The notes below the pieces were generated by a model. The model had not been told where the DNA came from. It ran no database searches and worked only from the letters and a program-made list of their open reading frames with translations. This document shows positions 1 through 8,554 of a stretch of 64,000 bases of DNA, in pieces. Source of the DNA: an uncultured Deferribacteraceae bacterium (lineage in GTDB: Bacteria; Chrysiogenota; Deferribacteres; CAMZNJ01); contig CAMZNS010000010.1 of the NCBI GenBank assembly GCA_947313855.1, forward strand, positions 14,249 through 78,248, in the 5' to 3' direction. Each line of letters starts with the position of its first letter. Position 1 is the stretch's first letter. The translations under genes and the position numbers were made by a program.

Positions 1-323
1 TGCAGGTATTTGTCTTGTTTCATGATTTCGTGTCGTCCTGCTTCTTCTGCCACTTCGAGTAGTCGCGAGAGGGGCATATCGAGGTTATTGAGTATGGAGT
101 AGATGATACGTGAGAAGGGTGAGGAGTCTTTTTTGCAGAGTTCGATGGCTGCGGGTATATTTTTGTTTTTGATGTGTCTGTTTAGGTCGATAAGAAAGTT
201 GTCGTTGATGAATTGTTTTTCACGAATGGAGAAAAACCGTTCGATGAATACGCCTACGGACACGATGGATAGTGCCACTAGGGGGTAGATAACCATTCCG
301 CTCATGCCTGTAAACAACCACAT
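1..323 (-). CDS. MotA/TolQ/ExbB proton-channel family protein, 3' end cut by window edge
   Basis: Family role: inner-membrane proton channel subunit that powers TonB- or TolA-type work at the outer membrane. Reading from ATG at 323, the 107 visible codons give a short N-terminus (MWLFTGMSGMVIYPL), one hydrophobic helix (residues ~11-28) ending in FIERFF, and a cytoplasmic part with family-like blocks (AAIELCKK, SPFSRIIYSILNN, EEAGRHEIM). The downstream helices that would separate ExbB from TolQ or MotA lie outside the window. An in-frame GTG at 341 is an alternative start; neither start has a strong Shine-Dalgarno. It is probably last in the minus-strand run with rsmB. Confidence 0.75.
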   Translation of the reverse strand, partial: MWLFTGMSGMVIYPLVALSIVSVGVFIERFFSIREKQFINDNFLIDLNRHIKNKNIPAAIELCKKDSSPFSRIIYSILNNLDMPLSRLLEVAEEAGRHEIMKQDKYL

Positions 324-450
324 AATTATTAAAACCGCCACTATTCGTTTGTGTTGAGCTCTGAAGTATAGAAACAATGCTTACGTACTTATTGTATCAT
401 GGTTCACCCTATTTGTATATATTTTACCTAGTCTATTTGCAAAATATTTG

Positions 451-561
451 GCGGGGGGTGTGCGGGGGGTGTGGAGAGGTTGTGTGCGAGGGTGTGCGGG
501 AGGTGTGGAGAGGTTGTGCGGGGGTGGTCGGTGGTCGGCAGTCGGCAGTCGGCAGTCGGTG
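451..561. repeat. G-rich degenerate repeats and 7-bp tandem array after rsmB
   Basis: The 239-base gap between rsmB and the ExbB-like gene holds G-rich near-repeats (gcggggggtgt, gtggagaggttgtg; 451-525), then a 7-bp array of GTCGGCA/GTCGGTG (about 524-561) that runs up to the rsmB stop. On the transcribed (minus) strand it is C-rich and G-poor. I see no gene in it. Confidence 0.8.
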
Positions 562-562
562 G

Positions 563-1846
563 TCAGAGTCGTCGCAAAACCGCACGGTAGAATCCGTCGG
601 AGTTCTCGAGATGGGGCATGATGTACCCCTGTCGCTCTAGGGTGAACTCGGTATTCGTACGCAAAAAATCTTGGATGACGGCTGTTGTTTCCGCCGGCTC
701 GAGGGAGCAGACACAGTAGTGGATGTAGTGTTTGGTCAGGGGGGCAACATGGTGGAGCATGGCAAGCTGTATGGGTTGCAATGTTTGTATGTCGCATGAG
801 TTTTTGATGGCACGAACTTCGGGATGGCGACGAACGGTGCCGAGGCAGGAGCATGGTGCATCGAGCAGTGTGATGTCGCACAGGGGCACATCTTGTGGTG
901 TTACGTCCATGATATCCTTGTTGAGGGGGCGAACATTGGACACGTTGTAGCCTCGGAGGTAGCTTTTGAGGGTGTTGAATCGGGAGGGATTAATCTCCAC
1001 AGCGTGTACGAGTGCGTCGGGTAGGAGTTTTGCCATGGCGACGGTTTTGCCTCCAGGTGCGGCACAGGCGTCTAGGATGTGCAGGGTGTTGTCGTTGACG
1101 TTGGTGTTGTCGTTGACGTTGGTGTTGTCGTTGGCGATTTTCTCCCCAAGCTCAACGGTTTCCAGTGCGACCATGGCAGAGCCCTTGTCCATAGGTAGTA
1201 CGCCATGTTTCTGCAGGTCTGATTCGGTTTTCAGGTTTTGGGGGTGTTCGTCCACGCGTATAATTTTGCCCGTATTGAGGTCTAGTCCCCAGTAGACGGG
1301 GGGCGTATTGAGGGTTGTGAGTAGGGTGTGGAGTTCAGCTCCTGTGCAGTGTGTTTTGAGGTTGTTGATAAAGTTGTTGGGGAAGTCGTCGTAAATAGTG
1401 TGTTTTGCGAGGATACTCTCCTTGGTGCGTGCTATTTCCATGAGTATCCAGTTTACAAACGGTTTTTGGTGTTTGGGGGCAAGTTCAACGGTTGTGCTGA
1501 CTGCGGCGTAGTCGGGTACGGAGTCCATGAAGAGTATTTGTGCAATACCCATGGCGATAATACTGCGTAGGGCGGGTGTGGTGGTGGATTTGCTGTGGGT
1601 ATCGATTAGGGAGTCGATGAAGGGGAGGTGTCGCATGGTGTTCAGGAATATTTTACGGTAGAATTTGCCGTGTTCCGAGTTGAGGAAGAACTCTTCGCTG
1701 TAGGAGCCGTTGTACACTTGGAGGATGAGGGACGCCACAGTACGGCGTTCATTGGCGTTAGCGTTAGTATTGGCGTTAGCGTTAGCAACTCCTGACGGTG
1801 ATGACTGAGGGTGTGCCTCGGTGTGTGTGTGCTTGTGTTCAATCAT
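563..1846 (-). CDS. rsmB: 16S rRNA (cytosine-C5) methyltransferase RsmB
   Basis: SAM-dependent m5C methyltransferase of 16S rRNA. The N-terminal half is a NusB-like RNA-binding domain (about residues 35-165, e.g. RSIIAMGIAQILFMDSVPDY). The C-terminal half is the Rossmann methylase: SAM motif LDACAAPGGKT, catalytic DAPCSCLGTVRRHPE, and YCVCSLEPAE in place of the usual TCS motif. Length 427 aa is normal. Two in-frame repeats interrupt it: an Ala/Asn run near residues 21-32 (6-bp unit) and three copies of an 18-bp unit (NDNTNV) just before the SAM motif. ATG at 1846 follows an AAGGAGC Shine-Dalgarno. Confidence 0.93.
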   Translation of the reverse strand: MIEHKHTHTEAHPQSSPSGVANANANTNANANERRTVASLILQVYNGSYSEEFFLNSEHGKFYRKIFLNTMRHLPFIDSLIDTHSKSTTTPALRSIIAMGIAQILFMDSVPDYAAVSTTVELAPKHQKPFVNWILMEIARTKESILAKHTIYDDFPNNFINNLKTHCTGAELHTLLTTLNTPPVYWGLDLNTGKIIRVDEHPQNLKTESDLQKHGVLPMDKGSAMVALETVELGEKIANDNTNVNDNTNVNDNTLHILDACAAPGGKTVAMAKLLPDALVHAVEINPSRFNTLKSYLRGYNVSNVRPLNKDIMDVTPQDVPLCDITLLDAPCSCLGTVRRHPEVRAIKNSCDIQTLQPIQLAMLHHVAPLTKHYIHYCVCSLEPAETTAVIQDFLRTNTEFTLERQGYIMPHLENSDGFYRAVLRRL

Positions 1847-1883
1847 TGTTCAGCGGGCTCCTTTTTTGGGGCGGGAAGTGGCT

Positions 1884-1938
1884 GTTAGCGTTAGCGTTGG
1901 CGTTGGCGTTGGCGTTGGCGTTGGCGTTGCGTTGGCGT
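1884..1938. repeat. Hexanucleotide array GTTGGC/GTTAGC
   Basis: About nine copies of a 6-bp unit sit in the 114-base gap between the TM+SH3 gene and rsmB, within the presumed mRNA. A related GCGTTA/GCGTTG run recurs inside the first codons of rsmB (about 1762-1790), encoding Ala-Asn. Confidence 0.9.
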
Positions 1939-1960
1939 GAAGGAGTCAGCCTAGCTCTGC

Positions 1961-3256
1961 TTAGTTGTTGCGGAGGATGACAAAATCGCGTGAAACCCAG
2001 GCTTTAACACCGTTATCGGTACGAATCTGCACCCAGTCGGGGTAGCTGACGCTGTCTATTACTTCGAGTCGGGAGTTGCGTGGCGACTGCAGTATAACAT
2101 CGGAGTTGAGTGATGGTTGGTTGCGTAAGTTGAGTACGCGTGCAGCGACAATGGCGTAGTCATATTGGGGGGCAGGGATTACCTCGGGGCTGAGCTCAAG
2201 GAGGGGGGTGCCGAGGGTGACAACGGTATCGACGGTGTCGGTGTCGATGTCGGTGTCGATGGTTACGATGGCGTCCTCTGTTAGAGAGTTGCGGTCATCC
2301 TCGAATAGTGTTGTGTATGTTTCGACGTCATTGGCTTGAATGTCCACCATGGCGTTGTTCCATTTGGGGTAGAGGAATACTGTGACCGGCACTGTAATAA
2401 CGACGACTGGGATAACAATGGTGAAGAAGTTTCGAATGTGGTTATGGAGTCGTACGTTGTTGTTTTCAGGTTTGGGTGTGTCGAAGCAGTCCAGGTCTGC
2501 GATGCAGATGTGTTTGCTACGTTTGAGGTACATTTGGAAGAGGAGTGTGTGTAAAATACGATTGAGTTGTTCCGTGTTGAGTTTGGATTTCAGGGCGATT
2601 GCGGTGATGGTGTCGTTGTCGTCGTAGCTGATGTGTAGTCGTTCGAATAGTTCAGCAATGCTTAAAACAACTAGGGGTAGGGTTACTTTGGGTAGCGTGT
2701 AGAATTCAACTCGGTTTGTCGCGAGGGTTCCGTTTAGGTGTTTGTTGCTGACTTCGCCAATAGAGGAGATAATTACTTTGGGGATGTCAAGGTTGAGAAT
2801 ATGTTTGTAGAAGTAGGGTGTGCTTTTCTTTGCGGTGTGGTTGCTGACAATCAGAACGAGGGAGTCTTTGTTGTCGTTGATAAATTCTAGGGTAGAGCTC
2901 CATGTGGTGTAGTACTGTTTTCTGAGTTGGTTTCCTGTTCGGGAGTAGATAGTGGCGTATACTGTATCTTCTGTGTCTGGGTCGTCATGGGTGTGTTTTT
3001 TGTCTGGAGAGTGTGGAATGAGTGTGGAGTCAACTATGCAGATATGTCCGTCGTTGATGCTGTTTGATACGGTGCTGTAGATGATGCTGGTGGTGTCGTG
3101 GTGTTTGTCGCCATCGATAATGAAGACGTTGTTTTCGGACACCATGAAGTCGCATATCATCGGTTTGAGGTTGTAGAAGAACTCTTGGTCAAGGTTTATG
3201 TATTCCCCGTCGCTGTAGAGTCCTCGGTTGTTGTGGAAAAATTCGTTAAACGTCAT
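1961..3256 (-). CDS. Membrane protein with N-terminal ATPase-like domain and C-terminal SH3b domain
   Basis: I do not recognise a named family. Residues 1-275 are a soluble domain. One segment (VFIIDGDKHHDTTSII, residues ~43-58) sits where an ExeA/GspA-type ATPase would have its P-loop, but the GxxxxGK signature is missing. A single TM follows (FFTIVIPVVVITVPVTVFLY), then an Asp/Thr-rich linker (TDTDIDTDTVDT) and a bacterial SH3 domain (VLNLRNQPS...WVQIRTDNGVKAWVS) at the C-terminus. This topology would place the SH3 domain in the periplasm, where such domains often bind peptidoglycan (inference). It lies between the FapA-like gene and rsmB on the same strand. Confidence 0.65.
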   Translation of the reverse strand: MTFNEFFHNNRGLYSDGEYINLDQEFFYNLKPMICDFMVSENNVFIIDGDKHHDTTSIIYSTVSNSINDGHICIVDSTLIPHSPDKKHTHDDPDTEDTVYATIYSRTGNQLRKQYYTTWSSTLEFINDNKDSLVLIVSNHTAKKSTPYFYKHILNLDIPKVIISSIGEVSNKHLNGTLATNRVEFYTLPKVTLPLVVLSIAELFERLHISYDDNDTITAIALKSKLNTEQLNRILHTLLFQMYLKRSKHICIADLDCFDTPKPENNNVRLHNHIRNFFTIVIPVVVITVPVTVFLYPKWNNAMVDIQANDVETYTTLFEDDRNSLTEDAIVTIDTDIDTDTVDTVVTLGTPLLELSPEVIPAPQYDYAIVAARVLNLRNQPSLNSDVILQSPRNSRLEVIDSVSYPDWVQIRTDNGVKAWVSRDFVILRNN

Positions 3257-3423
3257 ATGGCATCACCACTACTTTTTATTATCCCCACGCTCATTTTTGT
3301 ATGAACAATACCTAGTGCACAGGACATACTGGGGTTTGTTTTGAAGCGTTGTTGTGTGTGTGGGGTATTGTTTTTAGATAGTATATGTTAACTTTGGTTG
3401 TATTTCTAGTGTTTTCCACTAGA

Positions 3424-5139
3424 TTATTTTTGGTAGTTTTTGTCGAATGAAACTGGCGTGTTCGATTCTTTAGTGAGCACTGTGTGTCGTGGTGTGTGTA
3501 TGCGAGTACCCTCTTGCATTTTTTGTATGTCAGCGTAGAAATTATTACTGTATAGATTTTTGGAGAGAGAGTCAATATTTTCTTGCAGGTTTGTGATATG
3601 TTTTTTGAGGTCGGTTATTTGTTCAAAAACATGTTGGGGATAGTCCATATCGTCGTGAGGGTTGTTGTTGTCGAGTTCTTGTAGTTCGTGGATTTTTATT
3701 TCGGTGGTAAGAGCCTGTTTTTTGAGTTGGTATATTTTGTTTGCTTTTCGGTAGTGGAGTCCCATGTGTATGGATGTGGCGGAGCTACTGGGTGTGCCGA
3801 TGGTGCCGAGGTATGCGTTGTGGTAGAAGGTGAGCATCCCCCCTGAGATAGAGGTTGTATCTTTGGTGAGTATGGTTTGTGTTGCCCATATTTTTGAGTT
3901 AAAAATATAGTTATCGATGATGATAGTGTTGCCGTAGATGTTGGCTTGGCTGGAGTATGAGCAGTGTATGGTGGTGCCATGGATAGAGCTCCCCTTGCCG
4001 GCAATGCCATGGGATATGTAGAGCGTGCCCGTAGAAACTAGCGAAGAGCTCTGTACGGAGCCCATGATGTAGATGGCGTCACCTTGGATTGTGTACCCGC
4101 TTTCAACGTCGCTGTTAATGATGATGCCACCTTGGAAGGTGATGGTTTTGTCTGTGGGTGGGAGTTTGTCGTAGGTTTTGTGTGGTAGGATGTGGAATGT
4201 GTTGTTGTTGAAGGAGACAAGTCCGGATGTGGTGGCTGTTACAATATTTGACTCTATTTTCACCCCTTGACCAGCGTTGATGGTGATTGTGTTGATTTTT
4301 TTGCTAGGAATAATCTCACCGGTCACAAGTATGGTATCGCGGGCTTGTGTGGCTGGTATTATGCGTGCGAAGCTCTCCCCTTTGTGGACGATGAGTGGTG
4401 CTGTTGAGTGCCACAGTAGTTGTTCCCTATGTTTTGCAAACAGTTGATTGGTGTTGTTTGTGTCGGTGTGTTGTTCAGTTTCGTCGGTATCGGGTTTTTT
4501 GTGGAACAGGAGTTTGGTGAGGTGTGTCAGCCAGCCCTCCTTCTTGGGTACCGATGTGATGTTGCTGTTTATTGTTGTCTTGTGCGGGGTTAGGGGGTTG
4601 TGTGCAGTGGTGTGGATGTGGTTTATGTTGTATCGGGGGTTAGGTTCCGTTGGTTGTATGGGCATTATGGAGGTATCGACGCCGTGTATCGGTTGTTGTT
4701 GGTGTGCGATGGGTGCTTGCAAGATGATGTACCCTTGTGAGGCGTACTGTAGGTATGTGTTGAGTGCTTCGGTGTTTATGAGTGGTTGGTAAAGGTTGTA
4801 TTTTTTGACGATGTAGTGGGTTACGGCATCGGGGGAGAGGGATCGCCCTGCACCTAATCGGGGGTAGATGTTGACAGCGACCATGGAGCCATCGGGTTCG
4901 ATGGAGAGTTTGATGCGTGCGTCCTGTTTTGGTGCCCGTCCGTCGCTATTTCCGCGAAATATTTTTGCACCGAGTGTGTCGGTTGTTTGGTAGATGCGGT
5001 ATTGGGAGTTGTGGAGCTTGTAGACGTCGGTCAGTATTTTGTCGAGAGCATCGCGTCCTGCTTTGGATGGTATGAGGATTGTCATCCCCATGGCGTTATA
5101 CTGAGCCGTATTTTTTGTATTTTTTGATTGCGGTTTCAT
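3424..5139 (-). CDS. FapA family (DUF342) protein
   Basis: A polymer-forming DUF342 protein. The N-terminal region contains GAGRSLSPDAV and YIILQAPIAHQQ. A right-handed beta-helix core follows (residues ~270-460), with the stacked pattern TFQGGIIINSDVESGYTI, IYIMGSVQSSSLV and GTTIHC typical of the family. A coiled coil is predicted near the C-terminus (about residues 485-550, ITDLKKHITNLQENIDSL). 571 aa suits the family. The biochemical role of FapA-like proteins is poorly defined. ATG at 5139 has a weak Shine-Dalgarno; Met18 is an alternative. It lies 61 bases after the ankyrin lipoprotein and is probably co-transcribed with it. Confidence 0.85.
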   Translation of the reverse strand: MKPQSKNTKNTAQYNAMGMTILIPSKAGRDALDKILTDVYKLHNSQYRIYQTTDTLGAKIFRGNSDGRAPKQDARIKLSIEPDGSMVAVNIYPRLGAGRSLSPDAVTHYIVKKYNLYQPLINTEALNTYLQYASQGYIILQAPIAHQQQPIHGVDTSIMPIQPTEPNPRYNINHIHTTAHNPLTPHKTTINSNITSVPKKEGWLTHLTKLLFHKKPDTDETEQHTDTNNTNQLFAKHREQLLWHSTAPLIVHKGESFARIIPATQARDTILVTGEIIPSKKINTITINAGQGVKIESNIVTATTSGLVSFNNNTFHILPHKTYDKLPPTDKTITFQGGIIINSDVESGYTIQGDAIYIMGSVQSSSLVSTGTLYISHGIAGKGSSIHGTTIHCSYSSQANIYGNTIIIDNYIFNSKIWATQTILTKDTTSISGGMLTFYHNAYLGTIGTPSSSATSIHMGLHYRKANKIYQLKKQALTTEIKIHELQELDNNNPHDDMDYPQHVFEQITDLKKHITNLQENIDSLSKNLYSNNFYADIQKMQEGTRIHTPRHTVLTKESNTPVSFDKNYQK

Positions 5140-5200
5140 ATGGCTAAAGCCCCGTTCTTTTTAATTAGGTGCTTTTTTTGTGCATTTAGTTCCCATTTGT

Positions 5201-6727
5201 TTAGTTCCCTTTAATGACGACGGGTGTTGTTACGCCACCGATACCTCTGGATACCGATGCTGGTGAGAGTTCTTGTCCGCCGGTGAGTAGAGAGTAGAGG
5301 GTTTCGTCGTTATTTGCGGCAGCAACATCGATTGCGGTGAGTCCGTCACTATTTTGCACAGTTGGTAGTGCACCGAATCGCAGTAGTATTGAGACCCCTT
5401 GGTTGTTAGAGTTGCTAACGGCGTAGTAGAGAGCGGTGTTGCCGAGGTTGTCTTGTGTGTTTGGGTTTGCACCGTTGAGCAGTAGTAGGTACATGGTTTG
5501 TATGCTTGACAGTTCGGAGGAGACGATGAGGGGTGTTTTTCTTTGTCCAACGCGTATGTTTACATCGGCACCGCTTTGGATTAGTCGTCGGACAACGTTG
5601 TAGTTGCTGAATGTTATTGCGATGGTGAGCGGTGTTTGTTGTTCGAAGTTGAGTCTGTTGGGTGATGCTCCTGCAGTGAGTAGTCGTTCGAGTATGTAGA
5701 TGTTGCTTGTGCCTGATGCTATCATGAGAGGTGTGTTGCCGTTGTTGTTGGATATATTTGGGTTGCTGGATTCGTCTAGGAGTAGGTCGACGATGCCGTT
5801 GTATCCGCCTTGTGTTGCGTAGAACAGTTCGTTGTTGCCGGATGTGTCCACAGTGTTTATTTTGGCACCACGGTTGAGTAGTTCTTTTACGATGAAAAGG
5901 TTCCCCTGTTTGGCGGCGATCATGAGTGCTGTTTGTCCGTCGTTGTTTTTGTGATTGATGTTGATGCCTGAGTTGGCCAAAATAACGGCGATGTCGTTGT
6001 ATCGGTTCCTTACGGATGCGATGAGTGCGTTGTCTCCTGTGACGCTGTCCACTTGGTCTATCTCCACATTGGGGGAGGAGATCATGGATACGACCCTGTC
6101 TACTTCGCCACGGGATGAGGCAACGATGAGGAATATGTCACCGTCGTCGATGGGTGTGCCGGTGGGGTATGCAATGGCGATATCGGAGTTGTAGCTGTAG
6201 AAGAACGGGTTAACGTCACTGCGTCTCATGCGTATGGAGACGTAGTCGGGTTTGACCACTTGAATGCTTCCTGTGAGGTAGTCGGTAAGCATTCCGATGG
6301 GTGCGGCGGGGAGTAGTAGTAGGTTGGCGTAAAACCATGGGCTAATCCCGTCGTAGAATTCGATGGTGGCGTCTTCGTACCCTTGTCGACTGATGGTGAT
6401 TGAGTCCACAGCGTTTTGGCTATTGATTTCGAGTAGTGCGGGTGTTTTGTAGTCTTTGCCGTTCACAAAAAAGTTTGAGTTGGGTGGATCGGTGTTGATG
6501 GGCACGTATTGTGTTGATGGGTTCATTAGGGTGGCACATCCGAGTAGTGCGAGTAGTGTTGGCACGAGCAGTAGTGTTAGCAGCATATTGCGTTGTTGTG
6601 TGTATTGCGATGGTGCTTTGCCGACGATAACGCTACTGCTAACGCCACTGCTAACGCTACTGCCGACGATAACGCTGTGGGTAGAGTGTTGGTGGGCGTT
6701 AGGGTTGTTTTTCGTAAGTATACGCAT
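5201..6727 (-). CDS. Ankyrin-repeat lipoprotein with PEGA-like domain
   Basis: Exported lipoprotein: hydrophobic LLTLLLVPTLLALLGC with the lipobox Cys at residue 64. A PEGA-like segment follows (INTDPPNSNFFVNGKDYKTP), then TM-like LLLLPAAPIGML, a linker, and about seven ankyrin repeats (residues ~255-480, e.g. GQTALMIAAKQGNLFIVKEL). The hydrophobic core starts at Met48, which has no Shine-Dalgarno, whereas ATG at 6727 has AAGGGAGC at good spacing. The 47-residue extension therefore appears real and holds a Ser/Val/Gly repeat (SSVSSGVSSSV) inside the signal peptide's leading region. Predicted outer-membrane or periplasmic scaffold; ligand unknown. Confidence 0.85.
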   Translation of the reverse strand: MRILTKNNPNAHQHSTHSVIVGSSVSSGVSSSVIVGKAPSQYTQQRNMLLTLLLVPTLLALLGCATLMNPSTQYVPINTDPPNSNFFVNGKDYKTPALLEINSQNAVDSITISRQGYEDATIEFYDGISPWFYANLLLLPAAPIGMLTDYLTGSIQVVKPDYVSIRMRRSDVNPFFYSYNSDIAIAYPTGTPIDDGDIFLIVASSRGEVDRVVSMISSPNVEIDQVDSVTGDNALIASVRNRYNDIAVILANSGININHKNNDGQTALMIAAKQGNLFIVKELLNRGAKINTVDTSGNNELFYATQGGYNGIVDLLLDESSNPNISNNNGNTPLMIASGTSNIYILERLLTAGASPNRLNFEQQTPLTIAITFSNYNVVRRLIQSGADVNIRVGQRKTPLIVSSELSSIQTMYLLLLNGANPNTQDNLGNTALYYAVSNSNNQGVSILLRFGALPTVQNSDGLTAIDVAAANNDETLYSLLTGGQELSPASVSRGIGGVTTPVVIKGN

Positions 6728-6856
6728 ACCGTTAAGCTCCCTTTGTGGCTGGTAACTTTAGTGTGTTGCACTATGTTTATTGTTTATTCATGTCTCACCT
6801 ATTTACAATCATACACCAAAATAATAGTAGTGGTCAAGTATATTGGCGACTTAATA

Positions 6857-6870
6857 ACGGAATATTCCGT
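6857..6870. promoter_or_regulatory. 14-bp perfect palindrome ACGGAATATTCCGT
   Basis: A perfect inverted repeat in the divergent region between the ankyrin lipoprotein and the barrel gene. It abuts the proposed -35 of the rightward promoter. The dyad and position suit a dimeric repressor site; the regulator is unknown. Confidence 0.5.
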
Positions 6871-6899
6871 GTACATATTTTATTTGCATGTTGTATAAT
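6870..6899 (+). promoter_or_regulatory. Candidate sigma-70 promoter for the 6986 barrel gene
   Basis: TGTACA (6870-6875), 18-base spacer, perfect TATAAT (6894-6899). The leader to the ATG at 6986 is about 80 bases. The -35 is a weak match. Confidence 0.45.
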
Positions 6900-6985
6900 T
6901 GCTATGTGTATTGTAAGATTGCTCTGACGGAAGTGTTGGAGACAGCAAAACGCAATAAACAACTTTGTTTTGGGAGGTAGTTAGT

Positions 6986-8305
6986 ATGCGAGTAGTAAGC
7001 TACACAGAAGGGTGGAGCGGGCTGAAAACGGTGACGGTAACGGCAATGTTGCTGCTAATGTTAACGATAATGCTGGCTATGGTTACCGCAACAGCAGTCG
7101 CATCACCATACTACGTAAACTCCCTGCGTGCCCAAGGTATGGGGAACGCCTACACAGGCGTCTCCAACGACAAGTATGCACCATTCTACAACCCTGCAGG
7201 GCTGACCTATCTGCGAGAAAACAGCATCGTAACCATTCTTGACGGCTCTTATGGCGAAGTGAGCAATCTTGTGCAAGATCTCTACGGCGACTACTCAGAT
7301 GTCAAGCCGATTATCGACAGCACCGATATCATTGATCAGGTCGAGGGTGTGTCTGATATTCTGAATACACCGTCAACTTACCGATACTACAAGATAGCTC
7401 TGATGCCCCTAGCGTATACCAAACGTAAGTTTGCCATAGGAACATACGGTGTTGCCAATGCGTACGCCATCTACGGCGGCGACTACATCGAGCTGGAGCT
7501 ACCCGACAGCATGGATGATATCGAGTCTCTATCCGACCTACTCGACCTGCTATCATTCGACCCGGCAAAAGCACCCGTGGGAATAGCTTACACCGAGGCT
7601 GGAGCGGGTATCTACACCGCTCTGTCAAACGACTTTGGCGTAGGGGTAGGACGACTCTCTTACGGCGGTAACATAAGGGTTGGAACAAGATTCACGGGGC
7701 TAGGAACAGTAAACCTCGACCTAAAACTAAAACAAGTAAGGGCAGAAACAGCGGTAACAGCAGTGTCGGACTTAGGACTAATGTATGCACTAGGTGAAAC
7801 AGGGCTTCGATACCAAATGGGTGCCTCCTACAACAATATCTTTATCGCAGAAACAGCAATCAAGCAAAAGAAAGGGGACAAGCCGTTCCCCTACAACAGC
7901 TACCTAACACCGACGGTACTCAATATCGGTGGTGCAATCATCATTCCCACAGGCTCACAACCAACCATCGACGGCATTACCCTTGCCGTGGACCTACCCG
8001 ACGCACTAGACCAACGGAACATATCTGACTACCGAATAGGCAATCAGTACGCGAATATGTTTAACTATGGTGCTGAAGTGAATTTTGCAGAACGGTTTGC
8101 ATTACGCACAGGGCTAAACGAAGGGTATGGCACAGCGGGTGCGGGCATCAGACTGCTAGGACTCACAGTGGACTACGCCTACTACGTGGAAACACCTCCT
8201 GCCCCCGTAACCATTGAAACAGGTGTGGAGGACGGCACCCTAACACTATTCGCCAATCGTGGAGCGGTACGCAAGCACTCGGTTAATGTTGGGTTCAACT
8301 TCTAG
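6986..8305 (+). CDS. Outer-membrane beta-barrel protein (TraF/UPF0164-like)
   Basis: Signal peptide with hydrophobic core (LLLMLTIMLAMVTATAVA) cleaved before SPYY. The mature N-terminus (RAQGMGNAYTGVSNDKYAPF, then YNPAGLTYL) matches the start of FadL-like/TraF-type barrels in which an Asn-Pro-Ala-Gly motif follows the first strand. The rest alternates glycine-rich amphipathic strands and ends in an aromatic (NVGFNF), as expected for Bam insertion. ATG at 6986 is preceded by GGGAGG (6972-6977); an upstream TTG at 6965 is less likely. 439 aa. Substrate unknown. Confidence 0.8.
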   Translation: MRVVSYTEGWSGLKTVTVTAMLLLMLTIMLAMVTATAVASPYYVNSLRAQGMGNAYTGVSNDKYAPFYNPAGLTYLRENSIVTILDGSYGEVSNLVQDLYGDYSDVKPIIDSTDIIDQVEGVSDILNTPSTYRYYKIALMPLAYTKRKFAIGTYGVANAYAIYGGDYIELELPDSMDDIESLSDLLDLLSFDPAKAPVGIAYTEAGAGIYTALSNDFGVGVGRLSYGGNIRVGTRFTGLGTVNLDLKLKQVRAETAVTAVSDLGLMYALGETGLRYQMGASYNNIFIAETAIKQKKGDKPFPYNSYLTPTVLNIGGAIIIPTGSQPTIDGITLAVDLPDALDQRNISDYRIGNQYANMFNYGAEVNFAERFALRTGLNEGYGTAGAGIRLLGLTVDYAYYVETPPAPVTIETGVEDGTLTLFANRGAVRKHSVNVGFNF

Positions 8306-8327
8306 GGGGAGCAACACACAGCATAAA

Positions 8328-8409
8328 CAGACGCACAGACGCACAGACGCACAGACGCACAGACGCACAGACGCACAGACGCACAGACGCACAGACGCAC
8401 AGACGCACA
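8328..8409. repeat. 8-bp tandem array CAGACGCA, ten copies
   Basis: Ten perfect copies of an 8-bp unit start 22 bases after the barrel gene's stop and precede the terminator. 8 is not a multiple of three, so it could not expand inside a gene without frameshift. Confidence 0.97.
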
Positions 8410-8444
8410 TCCATGGTTTACATCCCGTGCAGAAATGGTCGTAG

Positions 8445-8481
8445 AAAAAGGGTAACTAGCTAGCAGCTGGCTACCCTTTTT
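8445..8481. terminator. Bidirectional intrinsic terminator between barrel gene and ccdA
   Basis: A perfect 10-bp stem AAAAAGGGTA (8445-8454) / TACCCTTTTT (8472-8481). The 17-base loop contains further self-complementary GCTAGC/AGCT. A T-run lies 3' on both strands, which suits the convergent gene pair. Confidence 0.8.
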
Positions 8482-8513
8482 GCATGTTTGTTGCATGTTT
8501 GTTGCATGTTTGT
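8481..8513. repeat. 11-bp tandem repeat TGCATGTTTGT, three copies
   Basis: Three perfect copies immediately after the terminator stem and 41 bases before the ccdA stop. Confidence 0.9.
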
Positions 8514-8554
8514 TTTGCGTTCGGTACACCCTTAAGATTCAGTGCCTTGCTATC

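Noticed and set aside
103-288. Plus-strand 61-codon frame at the window start
   Set aside because: It is antisense to the well-supported ExbB/TolQ-type reading frame.
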